Shown here: positions 23,901 to 35,088 of the stretch, piece by piece
Layout of the letters: each line of letters opens with the position of its first letter
Position numbering within the stretch: the first letter of the stretch is position 1
From: Eumeta japonica
Taxonomy: Eukaryota > Arthropoda > Insecta > Lepidoptera > Psychidae
DNA length: 64,000 nt
NCBI GenBank assembly: GCA_005406025.1
Contig: BGZK01000078.1
Span: 310,001 to 374,000, forward strand
Direction: 5' to 3'
Notes under the pieces: model-generated
Told to the model about the DNA's origin: nothing
Seen by the model: only the letters and a program-made list of their open reading frames with translations
The model's database searches: none
Position numbers and translations under genes: made by a program

Positions 23901-26900
23901 GTTGAAATTTGTTTATTTGTAATATGTGAAGAAATATTTCTCTGAAAGAAGAATCGTTTATTAATTTGTTTTCTATGAGAATTTATTTAGAGTGGGACAC
24001 GAGTTCTCCATAGTCAGTGGTTCAAGTGATCTTCTATAAATATGTAGATACCTACTGCATCTACATGTGATTTGATTCATCGTGTTACAGCATCCAGGTC
24101 ATCAAACCCAGGGTGACCGGAAGAATAGAGGCGGCAGTCCGAGTCATAGGTGGGCTGACACTAGAAATTACGAATTGCGATATAGTCTTTCATCTCGAAG
24201 GTATCAAGGTTAGTAATGAATCGTTTTTGGGGTTCCGTATCAAGTTCAAAAAAACCGGAACGTAATTATAGTCGAATGTTTGTTTTTATTATTGTTTTTT
24301 TAACGGGAAAAATTTTTTTTTTCAAAATATGCAACTATTCTATTTGTTTATAAAAAAATTATTAACAAATGCCGTAAATTTTCTTTTTCCGTTTGATAAA
24401 TAATGCTTTTATGAAGTGCAAAAATAGCTATCATTCAACATATGATCAAAAAAAATTTTTCAAAAACATTTAATAATAACTTTCATTTTCAGTTAACTTA
24501 AAAAAATTATAATAAATAAATTTAAGATGCTTTTATAACGTGGCCTTGTTAAGTATATATATATATATACATATACTTAACAAGGCCACGTTATAAATAA
24601 AATTATATAAGAAGAGCTCCAAGAAGCCTAAAATTTATAGCCTAATTATTTAAACTTTTATACCGTCTTTTGTAAAAATTAAAGCCCACGAAAAACTACT
24701 TAACTAACAACTGTATAACTTTTAAAAATGAACAGAAAAATTTTTCCTACAGGACTTTATTCTTTAACGTATTCCAATAATATTATATCTTTTTAGGTAG
24801 GTATTAATATTGATATTTAATCCTATAAAAAAATGTTTTATGTAATAAACTCTGTTGAGTGGTAGCGCGGCCATGCTGTATCGGCCTCGCGGAGCCCTAT
24901 TTTCAGCACTAAATTAAAATTATAAATAATGGACGTACAGTTCCGAGAGTTGACTCTTTTCTTGGAAATTTTCTCTTCTTTATGAATCCTTTTTTTAATT
25001 TTTTTATGATATTAACGGTTTTTGAATAACAGCCAAAACACGAAATACCTTTTTTTTTCAACTTAATTTGTTAATAATTTCGCAATTTTTATCGTATAAT
25101 AAAATCCTTCGAACACATTTTTTCTAGACGTCATTCCGAATCCAATGAGCTATCGCACATATTTTTAAGACCTTTATCAAGAATTAACACGATTTTGAGC
25201 TTGTCGACTAGATGCCGAACTCGAAGTTGCTGTAGAATGTATTTTGAAGCAAAAATTAAAAATATATTCATTGTAGGATGTTAAACCTTAATCAAAGAAT
25301 TCACGTTGTAGATGCCAATGACTGTGAAGTAGGGTGAATAAAATATTTAAAAATTATAATAAAAATGTCTTCATTTTATGTTTAGAATGATTATTTGTTA
25401 AAAAATAGTTCTCAAAAAGAAGAATCGACAGTACTAGAAAAAATCATAATCAATAATGATTTTGGTTAAAACTAAATTTCAACTCGTTGTGAATCAAGAA
25501 ACTAATAGCATTGTTATAATTACTACGACATAGTCCTACTTTTGAAGGTTTTCCAATAAAAATCATATAGTCTGAAAATATAAGGTTTAAGTGATACGTG
25601 AATATTCGATGATAAATAAAAAAATATAAACATGAAGTGGGAGGACCCGCGTCAGGGAGGAAGTGTATAAATAAGGCAAAGTAAGAAATAAAATCAAATA
25701 GTTTAAATTTAATATTTTAGACAAAATATTCACTTATTAACAATTAGATACAGAGTAGTGAATTATATACTATATTACAAAATGAAGAAATAATAAAATT
25801 GAAGAGGGAAAGAGAGAGAGAGAAATCGCATGGAATGAGCGCAACGCTTATTTGTTATGTTACGAATTCTACCAGTGAACTCTTACAACAAGCCGCGTTA
25901 AGGGACTTCTTTGGAAGAAAATTTGGAAAAAAAACCATTACTTGAAAAAAATTGTTAATTTATTGACGAGATATTTACAACTTGAACTAGTTTAATATTT
26001 TAATGAAAACGCAAAATAATGTAACAGATGAAACACAGTGAACCGATAATTTCCCAAATTTCAGCCAAAAATCAGGGGTTTGTTCGGAAACGAGGCAGCG
26101 AGCGATTTCGCTAATGTTTTCCTGGAGAACCTGGTACCGGATCTAGTCACAACTTTCGAGGTAAGTGGACGTAACTTGATTTGTAGAAAAAATGAAGTAG
26201 CACATGTTTATATACATTTCAAAGACATTGAAATATCTTAATTTTCTTAGAAAAGGCAGTTTTATTAATTTTGTCCAATTATGGGTACTTCTTTTAATTT
26301 TGTATAAAACAAATTTGTATAAAACCGTGACAAATTTGTTTAAACAAATTTACATAAAACCATGACAAGTTTGGCTCACAATTCAGTTATAACGATGTAA
26401 ATTATAGGTATAGAATTAATATCTACTGATGTGTAATAAACAAAAACATTAGCTTTTTAACGGTCGTCAGTGATTTATTTGATAATATCGTAACGTTTTT
26501 ATACAAAATTATTTAAGAAATGTGACATTTTTCCAGAGTTCCTATTTAATAAAATTGTCACATACTATTTAATATTTATCAATCAAAAATCCTCATAATA
26601 TTTAATCCATCTCTTATCAATTATTATTATTAGATTAGAACAAAAATACGTCGCACTGATTTACAATTTAAAAACGATGATAAACTAAGACAGCTAAATG
26701 TGTTTATCGCTTACAACGTATTTGTAAAATAATACTAATAGCTGTCATCGAGCAGTGTCAATTGATAGAACGGCCGTTTTATTTAATCGTAGTTGACCCC
26801 ACATTGTGCGCCATAACGTTGTAAGTACGCAACTAACTGTCTATTTTATTTATGTATTATATCTCTAATTATTATTTAATTCTTATCCATCTCCCATATT

Positions 26901-28495
26901 AGTCTAACAATATTTTCTGTATCTGTTTCCTACTGTACTGTAGGAAATATGTGTTTTGATAACTTATGTGAATGTTTATTTTTCACTTTCTTTCTTTCGA
27001 ACAACTAGAAGGAACATATTAAAAAACATAGACAAGAATACCAAATGAGAACACCTGCTGTTAATTCTATTATATCCACTTTTCAATCCATTGTATATCT
27101 TGTATGGAAAACTGTCATTTTTGCTATCCCTTTTTATAGTTTGGTCCGAGATGTTTTAACAGAGAAAAGTCAAAACAAATATTCTCATATATTATAAAAA
27201 GTGTCACTGCTAGCGTACAGAAAAGGTGGTTGGACGAATGTGGGTGACGGGTGAGAATTAAATAATAATAAGAGATAATATATAAATACAAGAGAACCTT
27301 ATACGGTAGAGCCATACTGTAGTCAACTGAGCTGCACAAAAATAGGGCGGCTTGATCGGCAATATACTACGCTCTTATAGAATACAGACGTGAAGCAGCA
27401 GACTCAGCAATCCAGTTTCTTCGTCCAGTGAATAAGAGTTCCGGTGGATCCACTCCCCTCCATCACCCAATACCTCCCATTCCTCACCCCCCCCTTCTAC
27501 CGCCATCAACTCAATTCCTTTTCCCCAGATATCCTATTCTTACGTAAGAGGCCAGCAAGGAAATGATGACAACTCTGGGATTACGAGTGTCCAAGGTCGA
27601 TGGTACCGCCTACTTTTGGTGCCGTACGTAGTCGTTTGCCCTTCAATTTGCTATAAAAAAAATTACAAAGTTACTGCGTCTTTTTGTACGCTTTTGAATA
27701 CATAATTTTCATTTCGTGTAGTTTGCGTTATGCTTGCCTTAAAGACATGCAAAATATTGTTCAGACTTGTCAGATTTTGGTTAACTTGTACAGACGTTGG
27801 ACAAAACACTTATTCTAGCAATGTAAGCAAAAGAAGGAATATAAATTTAATGAGTATTAAACAGACGGACTTTTTAAAAAATTTGAAACTTCGACATTGC
27901 CTCTGCATTAGGAGGAAATACAAAATTTTTATATGTATCATGTGACTTTTTATAGTTCTTATAATCTTTTTTGTAATTTTGATAAGACTACTGTAGATAA
28001 TTTCTATGATCTTCGACGAGTCTCAAAATGTAATATTTGTCCTATGCCATTTTCAATGAGTTGTACGCTTTATTGCACAATAAATACACCGGGCGTGGGG
28101 CCCCTAGCATCATCGCATGACTTACTTTTTTGAGGCTTGCATCGTGGACATACTTCACAAGCGTTGTAGAGTATAAACTTGACAAATAAAAAAAGGCAGT
28201 GGAGTCAAATTTTTTCAAATCTGAAGTTTCACTTTTGTAAGCTGTTTTAGTTACATTATATATTTTATTTATTTATCCTTAAAACCATAAATTGTTAAAT
28301 CCTCCTTAAATGTTTCGGTGGTTTTGTCTACAAATAGGTACCAACTGAAAAACACATAATTATATATCTGTTTTCTTTACACTTTAAATTTTTTTTTTGT
28401 TACAGTCCGACATATCAGCATTCCTCAACGAGTTAATTCCAGAAATCGCGAACGAAATTTTGGCAGATTTAGATCTCTCCGGTATCTTTGGCTGA
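17904..28495 (+). CDS. JHBP/takeout-family secreted protein, complete seven-exon gene (paralog 2)
   Basis: Coding exons: 17904-17988, 18726-18870, 22375-22514, 23689-23749, 24091-24208, 26065-26160 and 28406-28495 (stop included). They total 732 coding bases, 244 residues, in one frame across all junctions. Residues 1-18 form a signal peptide (MLLRTVLILVAMQALTNA, cleavage likely before APPQ). The rest fits the insect JHBP/takeout fold: VLDPLELEHVEI near residue 65, the alternating strand region VTNVLLIRYTINFDGSIPLLEA, the IDGLSVFGKGEA segment, then NVFLENLVPDL and a C-terminal helix rich in I, L and E. Proteins of this family are secreted carriers of hydrophobic ligands such as juvenile hormone, pigments or odorants; which ligand applies here is unknown. 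Oddity: the N-terminal cysteine pair usual for takeout proteins is absent, and the mature protein has one cysteine (in ITNCDIV). The ATG has a good context (cacagccATG). It lies 15 kb downstream of a paralog in the same orientation. Confidence 0.82.
18726..18870 (+). CDS. Paralog 2 exon 2
   Basis: Acceptor gcatttcaag, donor gtaagtg. Begins with the last two bases of a GAT codon, ends with two bases of a GGA codon. Carries MEDILLGLLEDLRN and the family-typical VLDPLELEHVEI strand. Confidence 0.8.
18871..22374 (+). other. Intron 2 of paralog 2
   Basis: 3.5 kb GT-AG intron. It contains a mariner copy at 20985-22103 and otherwise unassigned AT-rich DNA. A 60-base stretch near 19045-19100 (aaaattggccgtgaatcagc...aataaag) looks less AT-rich but has no splice context. 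Confidence 0.55.
20985..22103 (-). mobile_element. Decayed mariner transposon, copy 2
   Basis: Left terminus cggggaaagggttttttcgt, right terminus aatatgaaaaaactgtttct (an eroded complement). On the - strand one can still read ITDNEKWI near 21500, the mariner GDEKWI region, and an eroded HDNARPH region near 21210. Same family and orientation as the copies at 798 and 36563. Situated in intron 2 of the JHBP-like gene. Confidence 0.7.
22375..22514 (+). CDS. Paralog 2 exon 3 (frame-required exon)
   Basis: Acceptor ctgtttcag, donor gtaagt. One base, 46 codons, one base. Without it exon 2 (ends in phase 2) cannot join exon 4 (needs phase 1). With it both joins are in frame and the protein gains the FEVHSLHVTN strand and the NFDGSIPLLEAD segment expected in the middle of a JHBP domain. 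It lies about 270 bases downstream of a mariner remnant. Confidence 0.8.
22850..22925. repeat. GA-rich low-complexity tract
   Basis: Purine-rich run of gaga/aaag words in intron 3 of paralog 2, about 340 bases after exon 3. Confidence 0.7.
23387..23466. repeat. Palindrome repeated at 31-bp spacing
   Basis: gggaataatttaaatt begins at 23387, 23418 and 23449. The first two are complete 22-bp palindromes ending in attattccc; the third is cut short. The linkers between them are tttagtgaa and its reverse complement ttcactaaa, so the whole block is itself nearly palindromic. It lies in intron 3, 222 bases before exon 4. Confidence 0.8.
23689..23749 (+). CDS. Paralog 2 exon 4
   Basis: 61-base exon, acceptor tgtattacag, donor gtgaga. 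Encodes EYDLDLNIDGLSVFGKGEA between split codons at both ends. Confidence 0.8.
24091..24208 (+). CDS. Paralog 2 exon 5
   Basis: Acceptor cgtgttacag, donor gttagt. One base plus 39 codons (IQVIKPRVTGRIEAAVRV and following, with the only cysteine of the mature protein). Counterpart of 306-417. Confidence 0.82.
24209..26064 (+). other. Intron 5 of paralog 2
   Basis: 1.9 kb, very AT-rich, with the hairpin at 24532-24597. No coding signal seen. Confidence 0.5.
24532..24597. repeat. 27-bp perfect inverted repeat with AT spacer
   Basis: Arms 24532-24558 and 24571-24597 are exact reverse complements (core aacgtggccttgttaagtat), separated by 12 bases of (AT)n. The word ttttataacgtggcc also occurs once more at about 22680-22695 in intron 3. 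Confidence 0.85.
26065..26160 (+). CDS. Paralog 2 exon 6
   Basis: Acceptor aaatttcag, donor gtaagtgg. 32 codons in phase 0, PKIRGLFGNEAASDFANVFL onward. Same length and phase as 2174-2269. Confidence 0.82.
26161..28405 (+). other. Intron 6 of paralog 2, with a SINE-like copy
   Basis: 2.2 kb intron; bases 27301-27645 are a SINE-like repeat in the sense direction. The rest is AT-rich and unassigned. Confidence 0.55.
27301..27645 (+). repeat. SINE-like dispersed repeat, copy 1
   Basis: Starts ggtagagccatactgtagtc and contains atacagacgtgaagcagcag, cagtgaataagagttccggt, aagaggccagcaagga, ctctgggattacgagtgtcc and a gtcgtttgcc end. The same block order recurs at 30713, 33580, 40793, 41484, 43495 and, inverted, at 48710 and 53755. 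About 300-345 bp, no protein. The 3' module resembles a widespread lepidopteran repeat end; the family name is not certain. Confidence 0.75.
28406..28495 (+). CDS. Paralog 2 exon 7 (last)
   Basis: T-rich tract and gttacag acceptor; 29 codons ending LDLSGIFG, then TGA followed at once by TAA in the same frame. Confidence 0.82.
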   Translation, partial: SDISAFLNELIPEIANEILADLDLSGIFG

Positions 28496-28570
28496 TAACA
28501 CGATTTCCTTTATTGTTTTTGAAGTGTAATTCTTGACATATTTTGTTTACTACTTCTAATTTCAATCGCA

Positions 28571-28588
28571 AATAAATACTTAAATAAA
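28571..28588 (+). terminator. Two overlapping-range poly(A) signals of paralog 2
   Basis: AATAAA at 28571-28576 and again at 28583-28588, 76 and 88 bases after the stop codon. This spacing is normal for a short insect 3' UTR. Confidence 0.65.
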
Positions 28589-28589
28589 G

Positions 28590-30712
28590 AAAATTTTGAA
28601 GCGACATCTGTGTTTGGGGAATGTAAGAATATTCATTTTCGTTTTACGTTTGGTCTCCCTTGAAATGTTTTAGATATGCCTAAGAGATGGCGACTCTATA
28701 TACGTCCATATCGCATTGAGAAAAAGTGTTTCAATTACATTTTCAGCGAATGCTAATTATTATTTAAAATAAAATTAAGGAAAAAACTGTTGCTTACAAT
28801 AATTAGGTACTTTTTACTTATATTGTCCACAAAGCACATTTGCAGCTGATGTATTTGATTATGGAAGTTTTAGAATGCATAAAGTTGGCATATTTTTATT
28901 GTAGTTTTCATGGGATCGAATATCGAATCATGTGTTGTATTTAGATTTAATCATCGATTTTCCCTATTCTATGGTACACATCAGTAAAGAATCATTTCGT
29001 AACTCTCTCATATATCGTGAGCCCTCTTATTTAATGAGACATACTCAGACACACTGTACCGTAACTCATGGGAATAATACATATATAGAATCATCAACAC
29101 TTATTTCTTCATAGTACGTAGTCACTATAAATATTCATATGATACTGCCGGGGTATGCTCGCCAAAGATAGCTAGCGAATACCAGTCACAAAAACATAAA
29201 TAAAGCAAGAGAAACAGAATTAGTGAATCATCAAAACATGAAAACAGACAGGGTCTCAGGTTTGAAAGTAACTGGTCTATGGAAATGATAACGTGGAATG
29301 GAAATGGAAATAATAAACGTCAATAAAGTCAAAAAATAACATGAGACAGCTAAAAATTTACATTTACATACGGAATCTGTGTAGAGACAGAAGATTTGGT
29401 ATAAAAAAAAAATAAATATGTTCAATTATTTTATAGGGAGAATAACTAATTTGCGGCAAGAATATCTATCTGCAGTATTAATGAATACAACCAATAAGGT
29501 AGGTGGTTTGATAAGTTGCATCTTTTTCCAGTACATTGTCCAGTTCCAATAAGCTCGTCTTCGACCATGTTACTGGTAATAATTTCAAGACCTTTATCAT
29601 TATTTACTGCTCAATTAACATACGATACTGATGGAACCAAGGTGTGAATTAAAAGATAATGTTGAAGGTGAACGTGCACGAAGTAGTTAAAAGAATTAAA
29701 TGTCTTTAGATTGTATTGTAAGTATTTTGATTTTTTTTACTAGAAACTCGGATTTACCAGCTCAATCTATTTCCAATGTTATATTTATCTCCGCTACTAT
29801 ATTTTTATATTTTCAATGTTATTTAAAAGGAGAGAGTCTAAAGAGATCATTCATACATTTTACCGAAAAAGTTACATTCTTGACGTAAGAATAGGTTGAT
29901 AGACGAAATTATGGAATGGTTGGGAAATAATAATAAGTAGGTGTAAATGTAATATATCAATGACAAAAATAAATAGACGGTACACAATATACAACGTTGA
30001 AGAAAATATAGATGATCCTGAAAATTTTCACTTTTATGGTTTTGAGCAGGATATAAAAAAGGTCATAGGTATAGGGTGACATAGAGAGAGAGCGAAACTA
30101 TAAAGTTCATAAATTGACTACTGAACCATAAAAAAGAATTGATGGTTCGATGACAAAGGGATGTCCGTAGTAAAATTTATACCGCCCATAAAACGGAAAA
30201 GGTACTGTTCAAAATCACGTTTCGCTACTTGAAGATCTGCTTTACATAAGAAAGCAGCTACGGGTTTATTAAATTTTCTCGGGAATGAGATTAGAGACCT
30301 TATTCATGGAAGATACGTAAGTATCAGATTTTATTTATCACTAAGAGCTATTGAAATAAATAACATTCTAATAATAACAAAAAACAATGTTAATCAGAGT
30401 GACAATAAAGAGATCTTTGGTTTAATTATCGTGCGATGTAATTTTGTTAATAATTTTTAATAATATAATAAAAATACCATTGTATGTAAGGAATAAGCTG
30501 AACTGATTATTTTAAAAGTGCCATACAAGAAGGATACACATCGGAACTCTACTAGTTTACGACATCCGTCCGCCCCTCTCCCACTAGCTGAGTATTCATG
30601 TCACAAATACACTATTGTGATCTTTCGAGATGACATTCAATATATAATGACGAGAAACCATTTTTATATAAGCCGGTTTGAATAATCAATTTAATTAATT
30701 CCAACGTGTTAT
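28590..30712. other. Downstream of paralog 2, nothing recognised
   Basis: AT-rich. Bases 29220-29370 share some words (atgagacagctaaaaattta) with 52640-52670, suggesting an old dispersed repeat. No coding signal. Confidence 0.4.
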
Positions 30713-30945
30713 AAGCTAAGTGTTCAACTTGGCTGTAACACGGAAATGGGCCGGCTCGAAATGTGAGATACCGCACTCTCACAGAGTACAGACGTGTAAT
30801 CAGTAGTTTATGTTTTTGATCCGGTATGTGAAAGTTACGGTGGCCCACTCTCCCTTCTATCAGCTCATTCCCTCCCTCATTCCTACATAAAGGCTGATTA
30901 CACTTTTTGGGGTTACCAGTGACCATGGGTAGCGATGACTACATA
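30713..30945 (+). repeat. SINE-like dispersed repeat, copy 2
   Basis: Has gtgttcaacttggctgtaac, gggccggctcga, ctctcacagagtacagacgt, ttacggtggcccactctccc and gaccatgggtagcgatgact in family order. Confidence 0.7.
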
Positions 30946-32429
30946 TCAGTGGCTCACAATTATTAAATTTGCTCCTTGAAAACGTTATAAAAAATTGTTT
31001 AAGTAATTATTGGGACATTAAAAATTTTTGTATTTAATGAATCACGAATATTAATAAAACATATTTTTTACATTCTTCTCATTTAGCATTGTATAGTTTT
31101 TCTTTCCGTTTTCATTAGATCGTTGAAGATTTCCTCTTCGCTGAGCACGCGCGTGCTCTTTCCCAGTAACTTCTCCTTCTGTTTATCTGGCGATCAAGAA
31201 TGTTTCTGAGGAGATTTTACTAAAGTTTCACTCTTATCCGGGAAGCTGAGAGTTAAATAAACCTATAGCATCAAAAGGATCGAGGCCGAGTAGGCTTCAA
31301 TGGGCAAAACTAAATTTGTTCGCTACCTTCAGGTGTACGAAAATAGTTGAAGTAGTTCTGTTGCGTGAAAATGACAAATATGAAAGACAAAACCTCAAAA
31401 AATGGTGATACATCAATAAAGAAATGGAAGACAACATCGACACTACATTAGAGATGGAGACCTTGGTGGATTTATAAAGAGAAATCTGCCAAGGATTCCA
31501 TCTCACCTTTCACCTTTCAGTAAACCTTTCACCCATGCGTGTCCTTCATCTGTACAAATAGCTTATTTGGACATATTTTCTATAAAAAACAGGACTAATT
31601 GTTGATTCCACGATATAAAATTTACCTCCATTTTAAACGTTAATTATCAATATAATTTTAAGTATAATAAATCTCGTAAAATTAAATCTCAATGCTTAAT
31701 ATGTCTGGTTAGCGAGACTTCACCAATGCTCTGAATTTTGTGAATAAATATAATGTTGTGTTATGTGAAATAAATAGGTTTAAATGTATTATTTGATTAA
31801 AAAGGAACGGATTCTTTCCTTTTACTTAGGAAGTAATTTACGTAGTATAATTTATGTACTTATATGTTACATTTACATACTTACAATTTATTTACGTCAT
31901 GCCCCATAGACGCCGGTATTTTATTGAAATGGATGAAAGATAAATATATTTATTTTTTGGCAGATACATTCTTATGGTTTACTGTTTTACTATAACTCAA
32001 TACTTATGAATATGTAACTTTAATTGTGTAGTAATTGATATATAACATGCATAATTGCGCATCTAATGACACGTATGGTATTAAAATAAAGTTTAATAAA
32101 CCTACATCGATAGCAGGTAAAGACGATAATTAGTCGTTAATTACATTAATATAATACATTGGTTAACTACATCGACTATCTAAGAAAAATATTAGTACAT
32201 TAATTGTTATTTTGTTATTGTAAAAGTAACATCTATAATAAACCAATTCTAAAACGATGTCATTTTAACATTGACTCGGTTACCAATTTTTATATTAGAA
32301 CCTCAGTAGATAGTTATTACAACTAATTAAACTTTGTGATCGGTAAGCCAATCGAAACGAAACTTTATTACTAGGTTTGCAGCTAGTTTAGTAATGGAAC
32401 AACCCTAAAATATTTTTATCCTAAATTTA
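30946..32429. other. Intergenic, nothing recognised
   Basis: AT-rich, no repeat family or open frame that I can assign. Confidence 0.4.
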
Positions 32430-32655
32430 ATAATATTCCGGCGATTGCAATTTCGGTGCGATTGGAATTGAAAGCAGGATCGTAATCGAGATAAAAATGG
32501 ACTGCGATCTGTATCGAGACGGGACAACAGGCAGATCGGACTGTAAGTTGGGATCAGGGTCATAATAGATAAGGGCTTCACTTGATATAAAAGCCGAAAA
32601 AATCCATTCCATGTTTGTGTCTACGCAAGCGGAGTCAGGGTGCAAGCTATTTTTT
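32430..32655 (+). repeat. Copy of the GGAATC/GGGATC-rich dispersed repeat
   Basis: Words gaaagcaggatcgtaatcga and gggatcagggtcataataga, then aaatccattccatgtttgtg and gcaagcggagtcagggtgca, matching the ends of the copies near 4710 and 56850. Confidence 0.6.
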
Positions 32656-33014
32656 TATACAGGTATGTTTTGTAGATGAATATCCATATACAACTCTTTT
32701 GGCTCGATATAAATGTCGACTATATAGCGAACGTAAATATTTCTCAATATCAGAGTCATAATAATAAAGAAAGGTTTTTATATCTTTAAGCAAGGTTTTT
32801 GGGGTAATTTGTTAGACTGTTAGACTGCTTGTTTGCGGAGAGCGAAGTTTAGTTGGTTAGTTGAATTTAAGAGGGCTTAGAGGAAATCCCGAAGTGTGGA
32901 TGCCTACGGTCTCATACCTTTGCAGCACGGAAAACAGCAATTCTGAGAAACGTCTTGCATTAGAAAATCTTCGACTAAAATATTATTATGTCCGAATTAA
33001 GTAACAATAGAACA

Positions 33015-33076
33015 GTGGTGGTCGCGTGTTCGTGTGTTAAACAAGAAGATAACGAATTCGAATCCTGACCACGATG
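33015..33076 (+). repeat. Possible tRNA-derived relic
   Basis: A gtggtc at the 5' side pairs with gaccac at the 3' side, and aattcgaatcc resembles an RNA polymerase III B box (GGTTCGANNCC). At about 60 bases it is shorter than a tRNA and no anticodon arm is clear. Possibly the head of a tRNA-derived SINE. Confidence 0.3.
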
Positions 33077-33579
33077 GAAAAATTAACCAATGTGTTTTTT
33101 AACTTAAATCAAACTAAACGATTTGCTTGGTCCTTTTGAGAACACAACAAGCGTTCTGTAGTGGGCGCCGCCACAGTATTGTTGTCAATGCTCGTTAGCA
33201 TTCTCCGAACTTAACATGGAAAGCTCAAGCCATAAGCCTACTAACGAAGCACAAACTACTTTAATATGCGATACATAAATTGTGGGAAGGGATGTCATTA
33301 GTCGGATGATTAAAATGCTGACACAACAGAAACAAATAGACTATTCTAAAATTATAATGGTATCGAATTCAAAGCTTTCTAACGGTATTCAATAAGGTTA
33401 CAATACAATCTGATAAAATAATAAAAAGTAACTAACGTGGATTGTTGGAGACACATCTTAAAAAAGAAAGGTGGATTCTGATATAAATATAAGCGAATAA
33501 AAAATATATTAAAAAAACAAATGTCGATATAATTCGGCAGTTAATGCCGCCTCAAAAACGTATCGACTTAAATGATACT

Positions 33580-33890
33580 CGTGGTAGAGTCATGCTGTGG
33601 CTAACTTGGCTGCGGCACTAATATGGGCCGGTTCCACCAGTGAATGTCGCTGAATACAAAAGTGAAATAACAGCTTGCGTTGTTGTTTTTCCTTCAGTGA
33701 GTGACAGTTCCGGTGGTCCATTCCCTCATCATCATCATATTCTTTTCTAAAAAAAATTGTAACCTACTCCTCCCATCATATATTGTATTTATTTACACAA
33801 TCCCGACAACGCAAATGACTCCTCTGGGATTTCAAGTGTTCATGAGCGGCGATGACTGTTTGGTGTTTCGCATTTTCGGTTGCTCTTTTA
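33580..33890 (+). repeat. SINE-like dispersed repeat, copy 3
   Basis: Starts gtggtagagtcatgctgtgg; has ctaacttggctgcggcac, gggccggttc, gtgagtgacagttccggtgg, ctctgggatttcaagtgttc and atgagcggcgatgactgttt. Confidence 0.75.
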
Positions 33891-34796
33891 AATGCCATAA
33901 AATACTACACTGCGCGTACGGGTACAACTGAATTGAAATCTTTGGTATTATTATTCTAAAAAACGAATCTGCACTGTATCCATGTCACTCGAAAATAAAA
34001 ATTGGCGTGCAAGAGATGTGAAAGTTCATACTCCTCGTGTCATATCGCGTTGACCCGAGGAGTGTCGTTCAGAGTCACGTACTCCGTCCAACCTCATTTG
34101 GCACTAGAACGACGCTTCATTTGACAGACTTATTGGAGCATTGGAATATTTTCCGTTACGTAGATATTTCTCTACAACCACCTTAATTTCCAGACGTTTT
34201 CTTATGAGGTTATTCATTATTAAATAAATTTAAATATAAGAGTTTTATGATGAAACATATTTCAAATGAAAGAAATAGTTTTGTGTACAAGTTTTTTAAT
34301 AATCTGTTTCAATAGTTTGAAGTGTTCTAATAATTTAAGATGTAATAAATTCAGAAAAGTGTATTTATTTCATAAGGTCAATTTCATAAATAACTCATTA
34401 ATAAACTTTCATAACCAGCCTAAATAAAATATTTCGATTGGGTCAGAAATTTCTGTTTTTTGAAAGAACTTTATTTCTTACGCAATGCTTGAAAATAGAT
34501 TCACTTCACTTTGAAGTTTTGTTCTTTTGCTGTGATATTTTGTATTAATGTATAGATGAAAACAATTTTTATGGGTGTTGATATTTATTGAAAATAAATT
34601 ATAATTGATAGTTAAAATAGTATGAAAACGTGAAACAGGGATTAGCAAAATTGCGCATGTACTCGTGACAGAAGTGAAAATTTCAATCGATATCCTTACA
34701 TAATAACTCCTCATGGGCATAATTACATATTCACATGACACGAATATAAATAATGACAGAACACAATGATAAATATTAATTACACAGTTCGTGGTA

Positions 34797-35088
34797 CCTT
34801 AGGGAACATACCCATACTACGTGACCCATATTTTACAATTTTTACAAAACCCCCAACTCGGTGTCCCAGTATATGCCCAGACCCCCCTCTAGTTAATGTA
34901 TTAAGTTAATATAATCAAGGAGAAAAACTTATGTATAAACATATTGTAATAGGTATTCACGTTTTACTATAAATAGAATATTTAATCGGGACGAAGCCTT
35001 AAGCTCCCCCGTCCTGTGACCAAGCTTGGTATTTTGAAGACTTCCCCTCGCCGTGCACGGGTCACGTAGTATGGGATGTTCCCTTACC
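34797..35088. mobile_element. Foldback/MITE-like element with about 30-bp inverted ends
   Basis: Left end ccttagggaacatacccata, followed by ctacgtgaccc. The right end, read in reverse complement (35088-35059), is ggtaagggaacatcccatac followed by tacgtgaccc. The interior carries C-runs (acccccaactcggtgtccc and agacccccctct). I recall similar end sequences from non-autonomous arthropod elements; no transposase is present. Confidence 0.65.
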
